Shown piece by piece: positions 50,036 through 64,000 of a stretch of DNA of 64,000 nt. Positions within the stretch are counted from its first letter, which is position 1, and each line of letters starts with the position of its first letter. Where the stretch lies: the NCBI GenBank assembly GCA_028751875.1, contig CM054140.1, positions 20,605,493 through 20,669,492 of the forward strand, given 5' to 3'. Made by a program: the position numbers and the translations under genes. The notes under the pieces are model-generated. The model was not told the DNA's origin and did not search any database. It saw only the letters and a program-made list of their open reading frames with translations. This stretch comes from Rapana venosa (lineage: Eukaryota; Mollusca; Gastropoda; Neogastropoda; Muricidae).

Positions 50036-50444
50036 CAAAACAACCCCCCCCCCCCCCCCCCCCCCCAAAAGAAAAAAAAAACAACCCACCACCACCACCC
50101 AGATTCAGTTTACACATTACACCATGTCCCTTTTCCTATTGTCGAACAGCTAAACAGTGTGTTGAAGGAAATCTTCCTAGCCTGAATAAAGAAATCAGGT
50201 CATCAATTGAATCCACTTATTCAAGGAGTTTGTGAACAGAAATTGAACAATGGTAGAATAGTTGTATATATTTCAGTTCCTTATTTTACAGATGACATTT
50301 CAAATTACCTCCATCCTGGCTTCATGTAGATGTCTTTTGAATCTAGTCTCCGCAATGTCAATAAAGTAAATGATTTAATGCCTATGTTGTGAGTGTGTGA
50401 TTGAGTCTTGATGGTTCTGAATGGGCTGATGATTGTATATGCTG

Positions 50445-50560
50445 TTTTCCCCAAAGCTGGAGTGTGGCTACCTTAATGGTGGGCAAATGGTTGCACATGC
50501 AAAATCTTACCATTGGTGAACCTTGGCACTCTCACCAAGGTCAAGAAACAAAATAAAACA
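50445..50560 (+). mobile_element. SINE tail fragment
   Basis: TTGCACATGCAAAATCTTAC followed by CATTGGTGAACCTTGG; same tail as 49900-50035. Confidence 0.65.
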
Positions 50561-50934
50561 AAAAAATGTTATCATTTTGTCACTTCAAGAAAAAAAGGTT
50601 GACAGAAAGTGAAATCTGTGGTCTTTACAATCAACTGTCAATTCTATCTCAGGCCGTATTATCCAGCCAGAGAATTGTATGTATCCTTAAGGGCTTTCTC
50701 AAAAGAGCACAGCTGGCTGCAAGTCTGGTAAGCTTCTAGGGGCAAAACAGTGTTGTGGCCTGGTATTGGTCCCGTCACTAGTCTCCCTCACAGAAGCAGA
50801 TAATGCAGTTTCACTGCAGTGAGAGTTTGTTTGTGTCACACAGAATTGTAGACACTGTGAATTCGATAGTAAGCCTGGAAAGATCATAGAAATGATCAGC
50901 TGTGAGCACAAGAAAAATTGTTCATGAACATTTT

Positions 50935-51290
50935 TTAATGTTCCTTGGCTAGAGCTCTGAGGGTCACCAATGGTGAGATGTTTGCGTATGCAACCAGTTT
51001 TTTACCCACCATTATGGTAGCCACATTCCCACTTTGGGGATGATGTGTAAACATATCAGTGTGCACGCATTATTTAATATATTTTTTGTCATCAGAACTG
51101 AATGGCCTACTCTTCTAAAGGCAGAACAGTATTTAGCATGTGCACAAGACAGTCTGTGTGAGTTCACACACGAGGCCTCCATTTATAGTCTCATCTGAAG
51201 GACTTTCGAAGTCAGCACTGATGTTAACTCCAGAGGAAAAATCCCCTTGAATGGGCTTGATCCCAGACCATTGTAATATTTTCTCTCATT
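50935..51290 (-). mobile_element. tRNA-derived SINE, 5' truncated
   Basis: Reverse orientation: tail GAGGGTCACCAATGGTGAGA, core with CACACGAGGCCTCCATTTAT and AGTCTCATCTGAAGGAC. Confidence 0.75.
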
Positions 51291-51299
51291 TTTTCATAG

Positions 51300-54200
51300 A
51301 TCCCTAAAATCATTCAGTGGAACAGGGAGGTGAGAAAAGCAATAAAACCAAACCACCCATTCAACAAGCAAAATGGTTTATTTCTGAAAAGACAGTGAAG
51401 TAAAAACAATGGCTTTGTCACTAAAATATAATGAACAAGCATGTGCAGCTTTGTTGTCCACAAGTCATGCACTTGGATTATCAGTCAATGTATGCATCAT
51501 TCACCCAGAAAGTGCCCTCAAAACTAGTGACAAAGATGTGTAGAATAATGACTGGTAAGTGATCACATCTGATCTCATTCACCTCCACAATATGCACACT
51601 GTCAATGCCTAACAAATCACCAAAAATCTAAATGTACATGGCATGGGTTTTTTCAGCACCTTGACACTCTAAAGACACTCTTCTTCCCTTACTCCCCCCC
51701 CCACTTTCCCCTGAGGAGTCATCTCGCACCACACTGAAGAGCTGTCCACTAGCTTCCTCCATTTAAAGACATCACTTGATTAATCAACAATTATTTTTGA
51801 TTACAGATGATCAAAACCTTATCAAGGCCCCCACACTAGAATCTCCACAATCCCTCCCCTTTTTAATATTGTTCTGATCAGCTATGAGGACTGCAAGATT
51901 CCTACTACTGCTGAGTTTGATCACAAGAATTACTGAAACAAGGTGACTTGTTATATAAAATCATACAGCATGGGTTGTTCTACCCATACATTGTGACCAA
52001 ACACATTCTACGTAAAGCTATACCGACTGATTCACAACATACAAAAGTGACATTATTTTCATGGATTAAATACACACATGCACACACTCCACACAATGTT
52101 TTCTTCCCAGATCCCTGTACCACCCTTCGTATAAAACAAATATTCCCGTGAAATGTCACTTTCAGGTTTAATATATTATGAGTCTGTTTGTTTTGTAATC
52201 ACTGGGATCGTTATTAACCAGAACTGTACACCAATATTACATTTCTGACTTGATTTTCTACTTTCCAAAAGGAGGGTTAACATTCCAAAAAGCAGAGTTG
52301 AGTCGTTACTCTACCAAGGGTCCCAAGTTTTCACTGCAGATATCCTGCCCCACTTTCCTTCAATGTCTGTCAAGCATACAACCAAATAAGTGACACGTGT
52401 TTTATCATGGAATAGATGTCAAAACACAGATGCCCCCAAACTACCTAGTACTGTTAAATCAGAACAATCATTTCTTGCAGAGAAATCTGCAGGGACTGAA
52501 ATAGACACAATTATACCACACAATAGTAATGTCAATAGAAACAGATGCCTGAAACACTATTAAATCATACAGGACTCTAAAACCATCCAGCCACAACAGA
52601 TATATTCTTACCATTTGCTTTGCACATGTTACGCTCCTAATCAGCTATTCAGTCACTCTTAACGTCAAATGAAGAAGCACCCATGAGTTTCACTAGTTCT
52701 ATGACAGTTCAGCACCTTACCTCAGCACCATGCCAAAACCTGAAGATTTTTTGCTGAGAAAACGGGATGGAAGGAATCTTCATGCACCAACTAAACTGAA
52801 CAACTTGTCTTTTGCTTTGCATTTCTGCCTTCATTTGTATCTTGAATGATGTTCTGTAACAGCAAGTTCTAGAAATGTTACAGCCACTTACTTGTGCACA
52901 GGATCTACAACCATGCTTGTCTGCACTCACAGGACAGCCCTTAATTACATAAACTGAATGGAATTCATATTTATAACAGCCTTCTACAGAAAAGTAAGCA
53001 CAATACATTCACTGACATTTTAGACACCATAAAATATTTTTAATTTATATTCTCTTGCCATGTCTGTTACCTTAAAACCTGGGTTGAAATCTTCACTTGA
53101 CTGAGGAAAGGAAGTGAAATTAAAATAAAAAATTTTAAAACTGGAAAAGTGAGTGGATGTATGTGTGTATATAAATGTGTATTTTTTATGATAAACTTAA
53201 ACATTTCATAACTTTTCCAAAAGTACAGTCTCCCTGCAAGTTCTTTGTGAGGGCGGTATACAACAGAACAAAAGCGAATGACTTTAGTCTGTGGGGTTTC
53301 CTCACAGCTGCACACTGGCCCATCCGACAGTAGAGAAGCCTTACACAGGAAACAAGCAGGTGTCCACATGTGGGGCACAGCCTCTCTCTCATTCAAGGTG
53401 GAGAAATATCACCTCAAAAACATGTTTAGTTTCACATCCTGCAGAGACTCTACAGCAGAGACAGTGACTTGTCAAGATGACTGGTGTCAGTTACAAGAGA
53501 TGAAGAAAGATATATATACCTTGTGCTTCTCTTATAAATCCGGAACATTTTTAACAAGCTTTATCATCCCAGTTTTTTTATATAATGATTTTGAAAGATA
53601 TACATATACACTCATTCTCACCACCTTCACTGCTTTTAATTTTTTTTATAAATGTTATTAATATTACCCAATATTCTGTTGAAAAAAGTAACGAAAATCA
53701 GTTCTATCAACACATTCAAGTCTGCTGTTTTGTTGAAAACATTTCTGCCAAGCCACAATTGATTGTTAAATCAACAAAGTACACACTACATACTACACAT
53801 ACAAGTACTCATACTGACTGAGACTGGCTGTGGATAAACTGCAGAGACAGTTATTTCCATCTGTGGCAGTCATTGGCCAATACTTGGGTCTTGACATAAC
53901 AAAGTATTGACAAGTAATACTATATATAGGACCTCAGAAATTAACAGTCTGTACAAAGATCTCATGCACAAAAATGAAATGTAAACACAAAAATTATGGA
54001 CTGTTCATTAATACTTCAGGCATTGAAATACCCAACACATGACTACAAAAGAACATGTCGTTTTGTGTTCAAAGAACTTGTGCACAACAAAATAAAATTC
54101 AAATTTAAAAAGGCATAAAAACATGTAGTACTGTTAGTCAATACTTGAAGCATTAATGAAATACATATTACCAATCTACAAAAGGGAAAAAAGAGGGATA

Positions 54201-54910
54201 AGAGACAGATCTTCTACAGCAGAAATGTTAGTTGGCACATATGAAAATGTCAGGACATGGTTTGACACAGACACACTCTTGATGCATAGTGTAAACGACA
54301 AAGCCTCCCAGAAATACTATGATTAGGTATATATAAAAAAATCAAAAACATGACGTACATCTAATATGTGGATTTTGGGCTTAAAATCTGACCTTTAAAA
54401 TCAAAAAGCCTATTTTCTCTTGGACGCAATACTTGAAAAATCCTCACAAGTGGAGAAGAAAAAACACACCCTGTTTACATAGCATTTGGCACAAATCAAA
54501 AGATATCAATCTACAGGACAAAAAGTCAGCAATGATATTGTTCAATACGTCTGTATTTATCAAAACATACACCATTTTAAGATCTATTAGATGTTTTCCC
54601 CTATTCAATCAAAATCAGTTTCAAAATTTCATGGCGTTTCTTTTCTTTTGCATGGGAATTTCTGAATTTATATCATGTGGTCCCCTTGAATCAATGGAGA
54701 CTGCAGTGTAGTGTTCTCTGGAATGATCAGAAGTGTAGTTGTCAGATTCCTCCCATCAATACACACAAAACATAGCCAATGGAATGATGTTCAAAAGCAG
54801 AATCTTGAGCTTCACCAGAAACATAATTAATGACTTCACAGTAGTTCAGTGTTCTAAACAAGGACCAAATACAAATCCATGTAAATACTCGCAACATAAA
54901 GCAACAATGT
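51300..54910. other. Non-coding, possibly 3' UTR or intron of a minus-strand gene
   Basis: No coding exon recognised. A TTTATT at 51377-51382 would be an AATAAA on the minus strand, which is weak evidence for a convergent transcript end. The reading frames at 52709-53661 show no family. Confidence 0.25.
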
Positions 54911-54915
54911 CATGT

Positions 54916-55250
54916 CTGTTTTGACCCTATCCTGAAGCCTTGTCCTTCCTGCCATCTGTTCTGACCCTATCCTGAAGCCTTTACCTTCCTGCTATCTGTT
55001 CTGACCCTATCCTGAAGCCTTGTCCTTCCTGCCATCTGTTCTGACCCTATCCTGAAGCCTTCACCTTCCTGCCATCTGTTCTGACCCTATCCTGAAGCCT
55101 TGTCCTTCCTGCCATCTGTTCTGACCCTATCCTGAAGCCTTGTCCTTCCTGCAGCCTGTTCAGAGCCTATTCTGAAGCCTTCACCTTTCTGCAGTCTGTT
55201 CTGGCCCTATCCTGAAGCCTTCACCTTTCTGCAGTCTGTTCTGGCCCCAA
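54916..55250 (+). repeat. 40-bp minisatellite, about 8 units
   Basis: Unit TCTGTTCTGACCCTATCCTG followed by AAGCCTTGTCCTTCCTGCCA. The last two units are more diverged. Confidence 0.98.
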
Positions 55251-55259
55251 CTTATACCA

Positions 55260-58200
55260 CCAAGAGCAGTGAGCAAATTAAAAGTATGAAACACCTCAGT
55301 GCATAAATGCTGTTGAGATTTGACAGGAAAATGAAATCAATAGTATACCTAACAACATTTAAACACCAGTCTTCCACATTGTCTATCAGAATCCATCACT
55401 TTTACTAGTTATCAACATCATCACTGAGCCTTTTCGGTCAGTTTGAATCGGAGTGCAACCATGTTACAAATATCAGAACTGATTTTCCAACAACCCAACA
55501 ATAAAAGTTTGACCCCCCCCCCCCCCCCCCAATCCCCCAAAAACCCCATCCTATCTCCACCACACTGCTTGAGAGAGAGCTTGCAAAAAGCCCCATCAGT
55601 CGCAAAGAAGCTATAAAACTTTAAAACCAATATTGATGAACACTCTTCCTTCAATATCTGGTCCCCTGGGTATTTATGAATAAATCTGCTCCTGAGACTG
55701 AGGATGGTAGTAAAGTCTAGCTGCTGGCCATCCATTCTCACTTTCCTCTGTGTTTCTCTGGCACAGCTTTCTGCAGGCCCCAGACACCTTTGGTCATTCA
55801 ATATCGACATTCTCCCATCAACACCCTTCATCCCACCACTTTAAAGATGAACTACAGCTAAATAAACATATATTTCCATTATAATCTAATCATTTCCAAA
55901 CAAAAAGTTTAAAAAATCACAAAGTAACTGTTCTTTTAACACTCCTCAAAATGATGTGCATGTAGAACACTGACCTCTTGAAAGTGATATCAAAACCTGG
56001 TAAACAAATCAGACTGAAAGAAAAGGAAGGCACACGTTTTCCAGCAGGAAAAGAAATGGACATGATACACTACCTCCGGGAGAAAAAGCAAAACATCCTG
56101 TTTGACACCAACACTCTAGATACACAGAACCTGACCAAGGGAACCACTCGTGAAATCACAACAGCTTGAACCCAAACCATGATGATGAAACAGTGAACTG
56201 ACCACAACCATGTTAGTAGTGTGCAATAAACGACTGAAAAAAGTAAATCCATATACACTAACCATGACATTGTAATTGTCATGTTTGCTGCAATCCAGTG
56301 TTGTGTTCTATGAATGAATGCAATCACAAATGATGATAACGCTCGATGCAACTACATGATGATGCTAGCTTTTGTTACCCTAAGGTTCATCCTTTTCAAA
56401 GGATGAGCCACATGCTATGAGCAAATTTCACAAATTGCGCAGACTACAGCAACCAAGTATAAATTAAACTACCATATCTGCCAAATACATTCAAATGAAA
56501 AATTGATCCAAATTTTGTGCACACACAAACACAACCAAAAATAGTTCACTTTCTTTCTCAGTTCACTTTCTCCTGTAAATTCACATTTATGCATGCATAA
56601 GATAAAACCAAGAAACAAAAATGTCACAGCTACTGTCAACAGGTTTGCCTATCAACATAGAGGTCTTGATCCACAAATCTTTCCAAACAGCAGTTGATAC
56701 AGCGGCGATATGAGGCAGTTATACAGATGTTAGCTATCACTATTATACTTTCAGTAACACATTTTTACCAGTAACATTCACATTTTACCTCATGAGCAAA
56801 CTTGTATGGTTTTCTTCAGGAGAAGAGTTGTCTTTTTAAAAAATCTCCAGATGTGAGCAACTTTCAACACTGTCACTGACCAGAATCTTATGACTGAGAC
56901 CTGACACATGTCAGAATGTGGACTAAGATTGTGAAAAATGTCTCTTCTAATCCCCATGACATGCATCGAGTAACAATGCCAATTAATGTGATATGCTGTA
57001 CAAACAAGAAAAAGTAAAACACAACCTGTTTTCATTTTTTAAGTGCATGGTTCAACGCATTCAGAAATTATTCTTAAAAAAGATAGGAGCACATCAATGT
57101 TATAGTTTACCAAAATAACATTGTGCAAAAAAACTCAAAGAACACTCTGAATAAATCTGCAAGTTAATTGTAAAATGAACACGAACTGAGGTAATTGGGA
57201 ATGCCCCCTTCATACTTCTAACTAAATCAAACAAACCATACCCTTTCTGCATCTGTGCGCTTTGGTATTCTTTATCAGATTGTCTGCAATAACACTGTTA
57301 AGTTCCCTTACCAAAACAAAGCGCACTGTCAAAAATCTCTCCTATATACAAGTCTCAACATAAAGAAATGAAATGCTTCACAACCAAAATCGCAATTGAA
57401 AAAAAATGTTGGACTTAAAATAATACTGTATCCCCCCCCCCCTTCCAATCCAATCCAATCCTGTTGTTTATGGCCTCGTCGACCACAGAGGCCATATCAG
57501 GGCTGTCACTATTTTAAATCTCAGATTCAAACTGTGCAACTAAAATACAGATTAAAACAAGGTATAAAACCAACTCTACTGTCACTTCTTGTATCAATAC
57601 CCTGGCCAACCATAAGGGTCCAATAAAAGGTAAAGAAAACCCCAAAAACTGTCCACATGATAACATGCCATTAGAATAACATATGATATTTCAATACACC
57701 AACTCAACAATTCAGAGTTCCAGTTTGTCAGAACAGACCTAGCCAAAATCTGACACAGCAATACTTGATCATCAAGCTGTCACCACATTTGATAGGAAGG
57801 AAATCGTCCAAGCTCTAGCTTAGAAAGAGAACCAAAAAAAAGAAGAAAAGAAAAGGAGAAACCACTAAACGAACTCTGCACAATATCTCTTGGGAGCGAC
57901 AGAATGCAAGTTTCAGGTCACATGTGAAATTGCTGAAAAGAGGAACTACTTGTGATTCTTGCTATTTGATGATGAAAAATGTGAACTTTTTTTTCCAAGT
58001 GTCATACTGGCCATAGAGGACCTTTTGCATAATGAAAAAAGAAATCCCTTTATTGCAAAGACCATTCATTTAGGACTAGATATGGGCAGGAGGGTAAGTG
58101 ATGATTCCCTTAAAAATCAAGCCATACACCACTATCTCTCTCTCTCTCCTGCCACTCTTGACAACATACACACAATGCATTAAAATCATGACTATCATCC

Positions 58201-60240
58201 ACGTTGCTTATAACCCAGCTGACCACTGTGCTTACATAAATGCGGTCATCAAGTTAATATTTTTGGACCTTATAACCATGTATGTTAAATTCATCAACTT
58301 TGTGAACATCAAACATGGTCACCCTGAAAAAGTTCCCACTTTATGTCATTATCATCTTAGTCAGCTTATATACACCTTCATGCAAATAAGGTTAGGCTAT
58401 GCTGAAAACATCACCAATTCTTTTCTATTTCTCATCCAGGACAAGCCAAATATATTTCAAAAGTAAAACAAAAAAAGAAAGGTAAATCTATGAAAGCCAT
58501 ATCAGTTGGTTTTTTTTTAAATGGCTGAATGGACAGCCAGTGGTGATTGGCAAGGCAGAACAAAAACTTCACAGACATTACATGCTGCTGAATTCATAGA
58601 CAGAGTACCAAGCTTGCATGTTAAATATTTTTTAAAAAAGAAGAAGAGGGAATGAACAGGAAATGCAAAAATGAGCAGGAGATTTTAGGGAAAAAACCCC
58701 CCAGGAAAATCAAGAGAAAAGATTTTAAGCACAAGATTTTCAAAAGAGATGAACATTCTAGAAAAGTCCTGGTATCCCCAATGAGGAAGCACTAAATGCA
58801 TACACATACTTGTGTATGAAAACAGAGGGAACAAAAACCAAAACAGAAAAACTACATACATTTTTAAAGCTGAGATCCATCCGCGCAGGGGAACAGAAAA
58901 TGGCCCATGCAGAGACCACTGTTTAAACACCGCCACCTTGCACTTCTGTAGTGAACAAAACTGGACAAGTTGCACAAACACACACAGACAGACAGACACA
59001 TATGGCAAGCAGTGCAGCAGTCAACACAGATGGATGGCAATGCAGAGACGGAGCTTATGTGAAGTAGAAGATACGAGGACGTCAAGTGTATGTCACAATA
59101 CAGCTGTAAAACTTTCTGAATTCTACTGACATCATGATCACTTGTAAAATATTTTGTTTAAATGTACAGTTCTTTGGATACCTATTGACAGCTGGTGAGG
59201 TTTCTTCATTCATTTTTTGGGTGCCCAGCCAACCACAAGGGTCATATATATTATAATTAACTTAAGTCACCAGTCCCTAAATCAGATATCTCTGATGAGG
59301 CATAAACATCATCACAACAAGAAGAAGAATTAAGACACCAGAAATCAAGTGTTTAAATAACAAACCACTAGGGTGTTATATAAATATCTTTACAGATACA
59401 GTAAGACACAGAGAAAATATGTTTGAAAAGCCTTTGTGAGACAGTAAACAGAGTGAAGAACACAGCCAACTTCTGTCTAGGTGATGTGACTGACAAAGGG
59501 AACAGATCATTGTTTACATTTAAAAACAAACTTTTTCTTTCTTGAAAAGAACATTTTGGGGCCCAATTCTACAATTGAGATGTACCAATCTTGTGTTTTA
59601 AAATGACATTTTTGCTGCATATCTCAAAAAGACCTTAAATAAAAAATCTCAAAACAATTTTTTCTTAAGACTAATCTTGCTTGTTCAAATTAATACTTCC
59701 ACTCTTGAGTGTGAGCAAGAGAGATAAGCACTCAGAAAGTATCCCTACAAAAATGTTGGTAACTTTGGCAAACCCAGTGTACCAATCATTTACATTTATA
59801 GTTCAGCCTGTCACAGATATTTTCATCTGTTCAGTTGTTTTTGTGTCTTCACATTTAGTGTAATCCCTGATATCACTTAAAAAATAAAGATTTTGAATCC
59901 TTTTATTTTGTTGAAACTTTGAATCTGAGGCAGCCATCATGCAGTCAGTGTGTATACATTAGAAGAAAAAAGAGAAGAAAAATTAATTATGGTGAATATG
60001 CATTCACTGAAATATGGATTTTTCTACTAATAAAGCAAAATTTGTTAGGAATATTTATCTTCTATACAAAAAACATGTGAAAAGAACATTAACCTGGGTG
60101 CATAAGTAACAGGAAAAACAGAAAACACAAAATTGGTATATTAACATGAGAGAAATAGAGACACAAAGACAGAAGAAGAGGGGAAAAAAAGATGTTCATC
60201 TCTTCAGACAAAAACCTTGCTTTTAAATTCAGCATAATTA
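55260..60240. other. Non-coding, poly-C at 55507-55530, short repeats
   Basis: Mostly AT-rich. Short repeat remnants at 57440-57530 and 59205-59335 (ACCACAAGGGTCATAT, TCTGATGAGGCATAAACATC, then GAAGAAG) resemble 17105-17180. No exon was found. Confidence 0.4.
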
Positions 60241-60257
60241 GCAGCAATAGAAGACAC

Positions 60258-60800
60258 TGATGAGTACTGCCAATTAACTGTGAACTCTATGTCACTGCTG
60301 AGTACTGCCAATTAACTTTGTACTATATATGTCACTGATGAGTACTGCCAATTAACTGTGTACTATATGTGTCACTGGTGAGTACTGCCAATTAACTGTG
60401 TACTGTATGTCCCTGGTGAGTACTGCCAATTAACTGTGTATTGTATGTCACTGGTGAGTACTGCCAATTAACTGTGTACTATATGTGTCACTGATGAGTA
60501 CTGCCAATTAACTGTGTACTGTATGTCACTGGTGATTACTGCCAATTAACTTTGTACTATATATGTCACTGATGAGTACTGCCAATTAACTGCGTACTGT
60601 ATGTCACTGGTGAGTACTGCCAATTAACTGTGTACTGTATGTCCCTGGTGAGTACTGTCAATTAACTGTGTACTATATATGTCTCTGGTGAGTACTGCCA
60701 ATTAACTGTGTACTGTATGTCCCTGGTGAGTACTGCCAATTAACTGCGTACTGTATGTCACTGGTGAGTACTGCCAATTAATTGTGTATTCTATGTATCC
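60258..60800 (+). repeat. 36-40-bp minisatellite, about 14 units
   Basis: Unit GAGTACTGCCAATTAACTGT followed by GTACT(A/G)TATGT(GT)CACTGGT. Units differ in length by ATAT or GT. Confidence 0.97.
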
Positions 60801-61087
60801 AGCCACAAGCAGTTTACTTCATCAAGTTCAAAGTTAAAACATATCACACCTCATTCATTAAAAAAAAAAAAAGTCAGGAGAAAAATGTCCAGTACTTAGC
60901 ACATCATAAATGGGTTATCACATTCATGAACTAACATATATATCAGCATGCAAACTAGTATAAAAAGCAACCAGTGAAAGCACAGTTATGAAAGCACAAA
61001 GAAACTGTAAATGTGCTTGAAAATCAACAACTGCTGACAATAGTTACATTCATCATAATTCACAGACATAAAACTGGCGGAAATGCT

Positions 61088-61243
61088 TTAAGATCCACCA
61101 TCTAGTGGCAACCATGTCTTCCTATTGATACATACTTTGTCATGTGTGATATTCACATCTGCAGAACCAATTCTCATTCTGTTTTCTGCTGTGTACAGCA
61201 CCTTAGCCTGGCCATCATGGCAGCAGTCATTTAGACAGGAGCT
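61088..61243 (-). other. Weak candidate terminal coding exon
   Basis: Open frame ending TAA: CHDGQAKVLYTAENRMRIGS followed by ADVNITHDKVCINRKTW. It reads like protein but no family is recognised, and the upstream sequence is G-rich without a good acceptor. Confidence 0.2.
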
Positions 61244-62532
61244 GTTCCACTCCCCTCCCCCCCACCCCTCCCCCAAACCCTCTTCCCCTCCTCCCCCACT
61301 TCGCCTTGTCCCTTGTAATGCTGCAAGGTCTACAACAGATCAACATCACAATGCAGCAAAATGGGATTGACGCTCACCAACACAGACACAGAAAGAAGCA
61401 AATCATACATGTATCAACATCAACTAAGACATCACATTTCCATGTGCATGGCAAAAAGTGCCCGTCATCATGACCGACGAAAATGCAAACTGCATCCAGA
61501 GAAGTCAGTTTTCCTTTTTCAACAGTTCTGTTGAATGATGAAACATTTTGTCTGAGGATTTTAAAAAACAATCCAGTGTTTGGCAGCTGTCTTACTCCAT
61601 TTGATTGACGATGTTTGTCATTGTCTCCCCCACCCCACCCCTGCAAAAAAAAAAAGAAAATAGAAGGGTATGTCATTGTCATTGTCATTGCCATTGTTCA
61701 TCTGGCTCTCATTTGGATTTCACTTCCCTCAAAAGCACCATCTTTCTGGCATCAGAAAAAAACCACCCACAAATTAAAAAAACAAAAAAACCCTCCAGCA
61801 CTTCAATAGCAAACCAATCAAATGAAAGACATGATTATATGTCACAGACTGAATAAAATAAACTTTTAGCAACACACTGGGTCAGTCTAAACTTAAAAAA
61901 CAAACAAGCAAACAATAACTGGCAACAAAAAATATCTTTGACACACAATGTACCCATGTCTTCAGATCTTGATTTAAAAAGAGTTTTCAGATTGGAGTTA
62001 CTCTGACCTCCGACACACTTGGAATGAAAATTGGAATGTAAACTGAAAAGTAACACATGCATTCATTTTGGTTGTTTTGAACACAGATAACCACCAAAGA
62101 TCGGATTTACATCAACCTTAAATCATAATTCATCTCAAATAATGTACACTATTTGATTTGCTTTAAGATATTCAAACTACTAAAATAACAACACACTTTA
62201 CATTTTACATATTCCAACGTCATAAATAACATTGCTTTTTTTTAACAATTGTGTTGTTGTCCTAAGCAGAACTACACACCTGCGTTCCTTTGCACTGAAA
62301 ACAAAATTTCATCAAATTAATAGTCATACACTAATTTTGTTTTTCTCTTCCATTTGCCTTTGTTCTTCAGCAATAATATAAACATGATGACTGTGACAAG
62401 CCTAAAACAGCTTCCCAGTGCATTACACAGGTCTGAAGAAGTGTACATCCCCTCCACCCTGAAATGAGTTGCCTCCTCACTGCAGGTACATCTGGTTTGC
62501 TGCTGATCACAGGGAAGCCGTGCTGTCTGGGT

Positions 62533-62639
62533 CTATAACGATTCAGTGTTCACACTGTCAGTTTCCCCATTTTCAGCTCCTCTCAGCTGTTCTCTATTCC
62601 ATCCAACCCCAGCCCAGCTGGTACTGATTATAGTAGGAT
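62533..62639 (-). other. Weak candidate 3'-terminal exon
   Basis: A pyrimidine-rich acceptor (CCCCTTCCTTTTACC..GGTCAG) is followed by 34 codons (PTIISTSWAGVGWNREQLRG, then AENGETDSVNTESL) and TAG. Chance is a real alternative at this length. No partner exon was identified in the remaining 1.3 kb. Confidence 0.25.
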
Positions 62640-64000
62640 CTGACCACACTTGGTAAAAGGAAGGGGCATGTTAATTTCAGCACTGGCCTGGATCCTTGAC
62701 TGAGTTATGCTGGATTTGCGTGCTGTGCGTTCTAATTTCCAGTTTTTCCTTTAGTCACTCTTCATTTCTAGACAGAAAAAGACCAGAGCCTATACACCAA
62801 TGACGGCAGCAGAGGAACAGTGTACAAGAAGGTTCTGGTTGGGAGGAATACAGTGGACAAGGCTGACAGTTTTCTATGAACAAGACATGGCTCTGCAGCA
62901 GAACGATGCAGGATTGCATCTAATAAGTAGCTGGACCTTGAGGAATTTACAACTTTGAGGTCGTAGGTTTGTATCTAACCTAGGCAGGAAAAAATGGCAG
63001 CAGCAAAAAGACAAAAAAAGTATCCAGAGTTCATGATCAGGAGTGTAAGAAGTCAAGGGCCAAAACACTTCAGCTAGGGAGCTTCTTGTCTGAAGACTTT
63101 CTGATGTCCACTCTCCCTGCAGTTTCTGTGTTCTCAAACAGAATAACCCGTGTTAGGAACGCCATGTCTGCCATAGAGGACAGCTTGCTTTTCCTTGAAC
63201 AACACACTACACAATACCAAGGGCTGATAAAGCCTCAAATATAAGCTGAGGATGTTCATATTTCCACAATCAATCAAACACTGTCAAGAACCTAGGGATC
63301 AGTTTTGTGCATTTTTGATCTTCTGTAAATGTTCATATATATACATGTACACACAATGGGGGCTTAAGGCACTGGCAGATGTGCATATAAACTGCCCTGG
63401 GAGAACATAAAGTTACCCAAAGTTAATCAACCTGACGCTGCTGATACTTGACTAAGTGAGTGATTGATTCTTAAAATTAAATGCTTCATGTCTTTGACTA
63501 CTGAGCCTGTCTAATGAATATTCTGTGTATAATTCTAAATTCTGCCCTCAAGATTTGTTAAGATGGTTACCCCTGACAGTTGTAAAGAATTTCAGGTTTT
63601 ACAAGTCTGACGTGAAAGCAGATCAAAATCAGTTGGCAGGCATGTCAGACACAAGATTTGACCTCAGCGATGCAGGCAACTCATTCCAAGTGGACAATCA
63701 CTAACTCTTACTCCTCTCCCCTTTCCTCCCTGAGGAAGAATCATTGTGGAACTTCACTGAAGAGTTGTCTTCTAAAGCAATAGTTTCCCTGACCACTCTG
63801 CAAAGTCATCAATCCATTTCTTTTTAATTTCCTGTTTACAGAGTCACAACTCAAAATACATTAAACCAACCTTCTTCAAACATGTGAACTGCTCTACAAC
63901 AACAACAACAGAAGTAACACCGTGGTCCATTTCGTCCACTGAACACAGTTTCCCCACCACTGTTCCCACATGAAGCAATGAGTATTCATCCACTTGGATC
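62640..64000. other. Right edge, nothing certain
   Basis: Ordinary AT-rich sequence. A short frame at 63067-63240 on the minus strand was considered and not accepted. Confidence 0.4.

Noticed and set aside
53186..53396. Cysteine-containing minus-strand frames
   Set aside because: CPTCGH-like spacing appears in one frame only by chance; no zinc-finger pattern continues and no splice sites support it.
63067..63240. Minus-strand frame ending SSDKKLPS, as a terminal exon
   Set aside because: Length is within chance expectation, with no recognised family and no clear acceptor phase.

Overview
This is a eukaryotic window: two multi-exon genes with GT-AG introns, surrounded by LINE and SINE remnants, microsatellites and minisatellites. 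The gene families, the AT-rich introns and the retroelement types (RTE, an I-group LINE with RNase H, an L1-like LINE, tRNA-derived SINEs ending in a TTATATAGCGC-type tail) point to an invertebrate, most likely a mollusc and perhaps a gastropod. That assignment is inference; no sequence here proves the species.

Left part (1 to 27235, minus strand): the 5' part of the oxysterol-binding-protein-related gene OSBPL9/ORP9. Twelve exons can be placed with consistent splice phases. They give about 354 N-terminal residues: a PH domain, a coiled middle, an FFAT-like motif and the start of the lipid-binding ORD domain. The gene continues past position 1. Its introns hold an RTE copy with the RT domain, a 5'-truncated RTE copy with target-site duplications inside a SINE, an L1-like 3' end, tRNA/5S-like SINEs, several minisatellites, a decayed partial copy of exon 3, and one unassigned exon-like segment (10330-10417).

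Middle part (28816 to about 46220, plus strand): a complete DEPDC1 gene with 12 coding exons (DEP domain plus a split RhoGAP-like domain). It diverges from OSBPL9 across a 1.6 kb shared upstream region. Its large exon 8 follows a (TG)17 tract at the acceptor, is flanked by phase-1 introns and is one base short of a whole number of codons. Introns 5, 9 and 10 hold an antisense LINE, a 35-bp minisatellite, a 1.6 kb G/T-only array and a minisatellite grown from the exon 10 donor.

Right part (about 46.2 to 64 kb): a decayed LINE, SINEs and two minisatellites. No gene is recognised with confidence. Two short reading frames on the minus strand (62533-62639 and 61088-61243) could be 3'-terminal exons of a convergent gene; they are weak candidates.

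Biologically, OSBPL9 is a lipid-transfer protein at membrane contact sites and DEPDC1 is a DEP/RhoGAP-like protein linked to cell division and transcription. They share an upstream region but no evident pathway. No new coding system was found; the most interesting signals are repeats placed at splice sites, the exon 8 configuration and the candidate mutually exclusive exon pair.
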